Source: Treponema sp.
GTDB lineage: Bacteria > Spirochaetota > Spirochaetia > Treponematales > Breznakiellaceae
Assembly: GCA_031275035.1 (NCBI GenBank)
Contig: JAISPH010000191.1
Location: 1-17,579 of the forward strand
DNA: 17,579 nucleotides
Reading direction: 5' to 3'
In this document: positions 15,038 through 17,579 of the stretch, in pieces
How positions within the stretch are numbered: the stretch's first letter is position 1
Layout: each line of letters opens with the position of its first letter
Program-made: the position numbers and the translations under genes
The notes under the pieces: generated by a model
What the model saw: only the letters and a program-made list of their open reading frames with translations
The model's database searches: none
Told to the model about the DNA's origin: nothing

Positions 15038-16044
15038 TTCCGGGCCGCTTCCCGCCGTATAAGGAGCCACTCAATCCCCAGCCGGGGGCTGTAGGTGATC
15101 ATCGGGGTCTTATAGAAACGCGCTTCAATCTGGTTATCAAAAAAAAGTGAAAATCCGTCATCCGCCTTAAAGGCATAACCCAGGGAAAATACCAATCCCA
15201 GGGTATTGTAGATTTTTGTTTCCCGGTTTTTGTAGGGTTCCTTTACCGTCATAAAGTCCAGGGAGTAGAGAAGCCCCATTCCGGCAAAGAGCTGCTGTTC
15301 CCGGTCCAGTTCCAGGTGAAGCCGGACCGGTCCTCCGGCGCTGAGGCCGTGATCCCAGGCGCCGTAGACGCCGCCCATACCGAGACGGTAGCCCAGCTCC
15401 GCTGCGGCGGAAACAAAGAAGGCCTTGCCGAAACCGGTAAAGAGCTTATCCCTGGGGACAAGGCGGACCCCCCCGGTAACAAGCCCCGTGCCGATCAGCA
15501 GACCGGTCCAGGCCTGATCCAGGGGCGTCCAGTAACCGGCGCCCGCCCCGGCCCAAAGTTCCCAGTAGTCCGGTCCGGGATCGCCAATATTAAGGTGAAA
15601 GGCTTCGTCAATATAGGCGGCGATCTTCTCCGCCAAATTCGACAAAAGCCGTTCCTGGCTGTCATGATCGTCGGCGGCATAGAAGATCCGCAGTATGGTC
15701 CGCTTTTCATAGCTGAAAAGCTTAATCTCCCCGTAGAGGGTATAGTCCTTCTTTGCGATATACCCGTAGAGCAGGTAATCGGCCCGGTCCTCCCGGCAGA
15801 GGCTTACCGCATCCAGCAGAGACTGGGGCGGCCGCACCTGGTCGTTTCCCAGGAGGGAAAAATGGAGGGCCCCTCCGGTTTCAATGGCTCTGAGCCTGCG
15901 GAGCAGGTCCCAGTGGATACGGCTCTGATCGTAAACGGTGTCCCTGGCTTCATCTATATAGAAAAGAGGGGCCAGCCGCACGTTCAGGGCCGGGACTTTC
16001 ATCACGGAGAGAAGCAGTAAAAGACCTGTCATATACCTACGCAT
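15031..16044 (-). CDS. Predicted outer-membrane barrel protein with an N-terminal periplasmic domain
   Basis: A 337-residue protein I do not recognise by name. It has a signal peptide (MRRYMTGLLLLLSVMKVPAL). Residues about 22-155 form an alpha/beta domain reminiscent of lipoprotein or TolB-N-like domains that bind near the outer membrane (NVRLAPLFYI, RADYLLYGYIAKKDYTLYGEIKLF, LSNLAEKIAAYIDEAF). Residues about 160-337 are Gly/aromatic-rich alternating strands (WELWAGAGAGYWTPL, GLLIGTGLVTGGVRL, LFAGMGLLYSLDF, FSLGYAFKADDGFSLFFDNQIEARFY), which suggests a barrel. Start: ATG at 16044 with GAGG 5 nt upstream. Its last codons overlap the prepilin peptidase start, so it is translated in one unit with the T2SS genes. 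Confidence 0.75.
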   Translation of the reverse strand: MRRYMTGLLLLLSVMKVPALNVRLAPLFYIDEARDTVYDQSRIHWDLLRRLRAIETGGALHFSLLGNDQVRPPQSLLDAVSLCREDRADYLLYGYIAKKDYTLYGEIKLFSYEKRTILRIFYAADDHDSQERLLSNLAEKIAAYIDEAFHLNIGDPGPDYWELWAGAGAGYWTPLDQAWTGLLIGTGLVTGGVRLVPRDKLFTGFGKAFFVSAAAELGYRLGMGGVYGAWDHGLSAGGPVRLHLELDREQQLFAGMGLLYSLDFMTVKEPYKNRETKIYNTLGLVFSLGYAFKADDGFSLFFDNQIEARFYKTPMITYSPRLGIEWLLIRREAARKW

Positions 16045-16059
16045 ACCATCCTCACTGTT

Positions 16060-16104
16060 CCGCCGGCACGGAGGCCGCCAGCATGGAAGCCGCCGGTACC
16101 CATG
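16060..16104. repeat. Three tandem imperfect 15-nt repeats
   Basis: The 68-nt gap between the two leading operon genes holds three adjacent 15-nt units (16060-16074, 16075-16089, 16090-16104). Each begins CCGCCGG or CCGCCAG, and the units diverge towards the end. On the minus strand they also lie in a 24-codon open frame (ATG 16103 to TGA 16029) that overlaps the start of the 16044 gene. I cannot tell whether that is translated. Confidence 0.5.
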
Positions 16105-16112
16105 CCGGGTTT

Positions 16113-16820
16113 TTATGGAGAGGGCGTCTCTTCCGCGGCGATATAGGAAAGGATCTCGCCGATTTCGTCCCTCATATAGCCTGACCGTTCCAGCTGCATA
16201 AGCCCCTCCCGGATAAGCCGGTACTGGTTCCGGTCGCTTTTATTCAGCAGGAAAAGGGCATAGTAACGGTAAAAACGGGCCTCCAGGTTTTCGGGCCGGG
16301 CTTCGCTTATGCCCGCATACAGTTCCTGGGCCTGCTTGTATTTTCCCGTCCTGAAAAGTTCTTCCGCCCGCCGGGTCCGTTCCAGCAGCTCCTCTTCGCC
16401 ATAGAGCGTATCCAGGGTCTTCTTTTTCTGTTCCTCCAGAAGATCCGCATATACCCGCTCGGTTCTGATGATCCGGGAAAGGGTCCGTCCGCCCTCAACG
16501 CCGACGGCCCGTTCGATCCGGCGGCCCAGTTCCCCAAGAGCGGCGGTTTCTTCGCCCAGACGTCTGTCCTGTTCCGCAAAGGCCAGGCGGAGATCCTCCT
16601 CCAGCCGGTCAAAACGGTCTTCCAGGCGGCTTTCCAATAGATCAAAACGATCCTCCAGCTGATCGAAACGGCGTTCCGCCAGGCGCCGCATGGAGATAAA
16701 CGCCGCCGGTACGAAAACCGCCATCCCCAGGCCCAGGATCAGCAGAATACCCGCCGTCAACCTCCGTGTCGTTAACCTTCTTATTGGCGGCCTTTGCCGT
16801 GGAGCTTTTTCCTTCGCCAT
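16113..16820 (-). CDS. Membrane-anchored coiled-coil protein with TPR-like C-terminus
   Basis: A 235-residue protein of unknown function. A basic N-terminus (MAKEKAPRQRPPIRRLTTRR) precedes one membrane helix (about 22-43). Residues about 44-105 form a strong coiled coil with heptad repetition (RFDQLED, RFDLLES, RLEDRFD, RLEEDLR), and residues about 150-215 resemble TPR helices (AEELFRTGKYKQAQELYAGI). Orientation is probably cytoplasm-in, with the coiled coil in the periplasm. Start: ATG at 16820 has GGGAG 4 nt upstream; an ATG at 16853 is in frame but has a poorer signal. It is the first gene of the minus-strand run, 68 nt ahead of the barrel protein gene, so a scaffold or accessory role with the envelope machinery is possible but unproven. 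Confidence 0.75.
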   Translation of the reverse strand: MAKEKAPRQRPPIRRLTTRRLTAGILLILGLGMAVFVPAAFISMRRLAERRFDQLEDRFDLLESRLEDRFDRLEEDLRLAFAEQDRRLGEETAALGELGRRIERAVGVEGGRTLSRIIRTERVYADLLEEQKKKTLDTLYGEEELLERTRRAEELFRTGKYKQAQELYAGISEARPENLEARFYRYYALFLLNKSDRNQYRLIREGLMQLERSGYMRDEIGEILSYIAAEETPSP

Positions 16821-16961
16821 TTCTCTCCCTTTTGTAAGGTTTCTTTTTTCCATTGCCGCCGCCCCCCGGATCGGGACATCGTAACAAGGGTTCGGACTGT
16901 GGCTTTCGCTTCAACGGTTCCGTTTTTTTCGTGCGGACCGCTGTTTCCAGGCTGTCCCCAC

Positions 16962-16992
16962 CCCGGAAGTAAAGCGAATACATGTTATATCC
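16962..16992. repeat. 31-nt direct repeat, copy 1
   Basis: This matches 17129-17159 at 28 of 31 positions, and the three differences are all transitions. The core is CGGAAGTAAAGCGAAT followed by a variable ACATG/GCGTG and a TTAT/TTAC end. It flanks the left end of the hairpin array. Function is unknown. Confidence 0.7.
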
Positions 16993-17005
16993 ACCTGTCT
17001 CGGTG

Positions 17006-17490
17006 TATATATGTATTGCGTATATATCCGCCCCAAACCCGTCCCCAGACCCCCCTCCACCCGCCCGCAAATATACGCACTTCGTATATATCCCCCCAGA
17101 CCCTCCACTTTTCACTCTCCGCCCTCCGCCCGGAAGTAAAGCGAATGCGTGTTACATCCGCCCCTGGCGATATATACGCAATTCATCTATTTGCCGCTCC
17201 TATCCCTAGCGATATATATGTACTTCGTATATTTCCCCCTTATCCCGGTATATATACGCAGTTCGTATAATCGCCCCCATCCCACATATAGACGCAATTC
17301 GTCTAACCGGCTCTTTCCCGACGTATATACGCATTGCGTATATATCACCACCTGCCTATATATAGACGTAATTCGTCTAATCGGCCCCTTTTCCGCAAAT
17401 AGACGTACTTCGTATACATCCGCCTCCCCGGTATATATACGCACTTCGTATAATCGCCCCCCATCCCGCCTATATACGCATTACGTATAT
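17006..17490. repeat. Array of about eleven imperfect hairpins on a roughly 37-nt pitch
   Basis: Each unit is an inverted repeat with 7-nt arms and a 5-nt centre, for example ATATACG-CACTT-CGTATAT at 17071-17089. Unit centres are at about 17016, 17080, 17181, 17223, 17261, 17297, 17334, 17371, 17408, 17444 and 17481. From 17223 on, the spacing is 36-38 nt. The spacers are C-rich on the plus strand (CCCC, CCCATCCC). Units at 17288-17306 and 17362-17380 replace ATATACG by ATAGACG, and the right arm changes to CGTCTAA, so pairing in the inner arms is kept. Units 17181 and 17408 have mismatched arms. The array occupies most of the gene-free stretch from 16821 to the edge, upstream of the operon, and I see no gene there. 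Confidence 0.85.
17129..17159. repeat. 31-nt direct repeat, copy 2
   Basis: Second copy of the 16962-16992 sequence, exactly 167 nt away. It sits between the second and third hairpins of the array. Its presence fills the irregular gap between the hairpins centred at 17080 and 17181. Confidence 0.7.
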
Positions 17491-17525
17491 ATCGCCGCTT
17501 CTCCGGCCTCCCGGAAAACGACCCG

Positions 17526-17554
17526 AAGGGGCGTATGGCGGATTATGGCCCCTT
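17526..17554. repeat. Inverted repeat with 7-nt arms
   Basis: AAGGGGC (17526-17532) and GCCCCTT (17548-17554) are perfect complements separated by 15 nt. The right arm overlaps the first two bases of a TTGACA element. No T-run follows on either strand, so a terminator is unlikely; an operator is possible. Confidence 0.45.
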
Positions 17555-17579
17555 GACAAACCCCCTTCCCCATGCTACG
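17553..17579 (+). promoter_or_regulatory. Probable rightward promoter cut by the window edge
   Basis: A perfect TTGACA (17553-17558) is followed after exactly 17 nt by TACG at 17576-17579, where the sequence ends. TACG is compatible with the start of a -10 hexamer, but only four bases can be seen. This suggests a gene to the right, divergent from the operon. Confidence 0.45.

Noticed and set aside
14601..15074. N-terminal extension of GspD to a start at 15074
   Set aside because: The extension is the prepilin peptidase gene read in another frame. A real signal peptide begins at the ATG at 14600, which overlaps the peptidase stop.
17288..17380. Integron attC sites (one unit contains GTCTAAC, which fits RYYYAAC)
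   Set aside because: Only one of the units fits, the units are about 37 nt and too short for attC, there are no gene cassettes between them, and no integrase is visible.
17006..17490. CRISPR array
   Set aside because: The repeat units are imperfect and themselves palindromic, the gaps between them are short and C-rich with low complexity, and no cas genes are present.
16642..17556. Proteins with repeated Ile-Tyr-Thr / Val-Tyr-Ile motifs on both strands across the hairpin array
   Set aside because: The 37-nt pitch is not a multiple of three, so the motif appears in shifting frames, and the palindromes produce it on both strands. It is a by-product of the repeats, not a conserved coding pattern.

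Overview
The window is GC-rich and gene-dense. It looks like part of a chromosome from a spirochaete, most likely a Treponema-like one. That assignment is an inference from gene style (PEGA and PilZ proteins, spirochaete-type lipoproteins, small outer-membrane barrels); there is no rRNA or other marker to confirm it. No tRNA, rRNA, transposase or CRISPR array is visible.

Layout. Positions 1-1259 (minus) hold a PEGA-domain envelope protein that runs off the left edge. Divergent from it, 1458-3423 (plus) encode a lipoprotein and a small predicted outer-membrane barrel. From 3438 to 16820 every gene is on the minus strand. In transcription order these are: a membrane-anchored coiled-coil protein (16820-16113), a predicted outer-membrane barrel protein (16044-15031), and then a compact type II secretion system (T2SS): prepilin peptidase (gspO-like), secretin gspD, ATPase gspE, platform protein gspF, major pseudopilin gspG, a 65-residue pseudopilin-like protein, a GspI/J-like minor pseudopilin, gspK, and a large inner-membrane protein that seems to combine GspL-, GspM- and GspC-like parts. 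A TPR lipoprotein, a PilZ protein with a degenerate receiver domain, and a TraB/GumN-family protein follow. Almost every T2SS junction is a stop/start overlap (ATGA, GTGA, TGATG, CTGA), so the block probably works as one translationally coupled operon.

How the parts would work together. The peptidase processes the pseudopilins (G, the small one, I/J-like, K). GspE powers their assembly through GspF. The L/M/C-like protein links ATPase and pseudopilus to the secretin. GspD forms the outer-membrane channel. The lipoprotein at the 3' end could be a pilotin, and the barrel and coiled-coil proteins at the 5' end could be accessory parts; both of these roles are inference.

Right end. From 16821 to the edge I see no gene. 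The stretch upstream of the operon carries an array of about eleven imperfect hairpins, eight of them on a regular pitch of about 37 bases with C-rich spacers, plus a 31-base direct repeat pair. At the extreme edge there is an inverted repeat overlapping a TTGACA element that points rightwards. The hairpin array, the GspL/M/C-like fusion, the apparent CTG start of gspF and the multi-N-domain secretin are the most interesting points.
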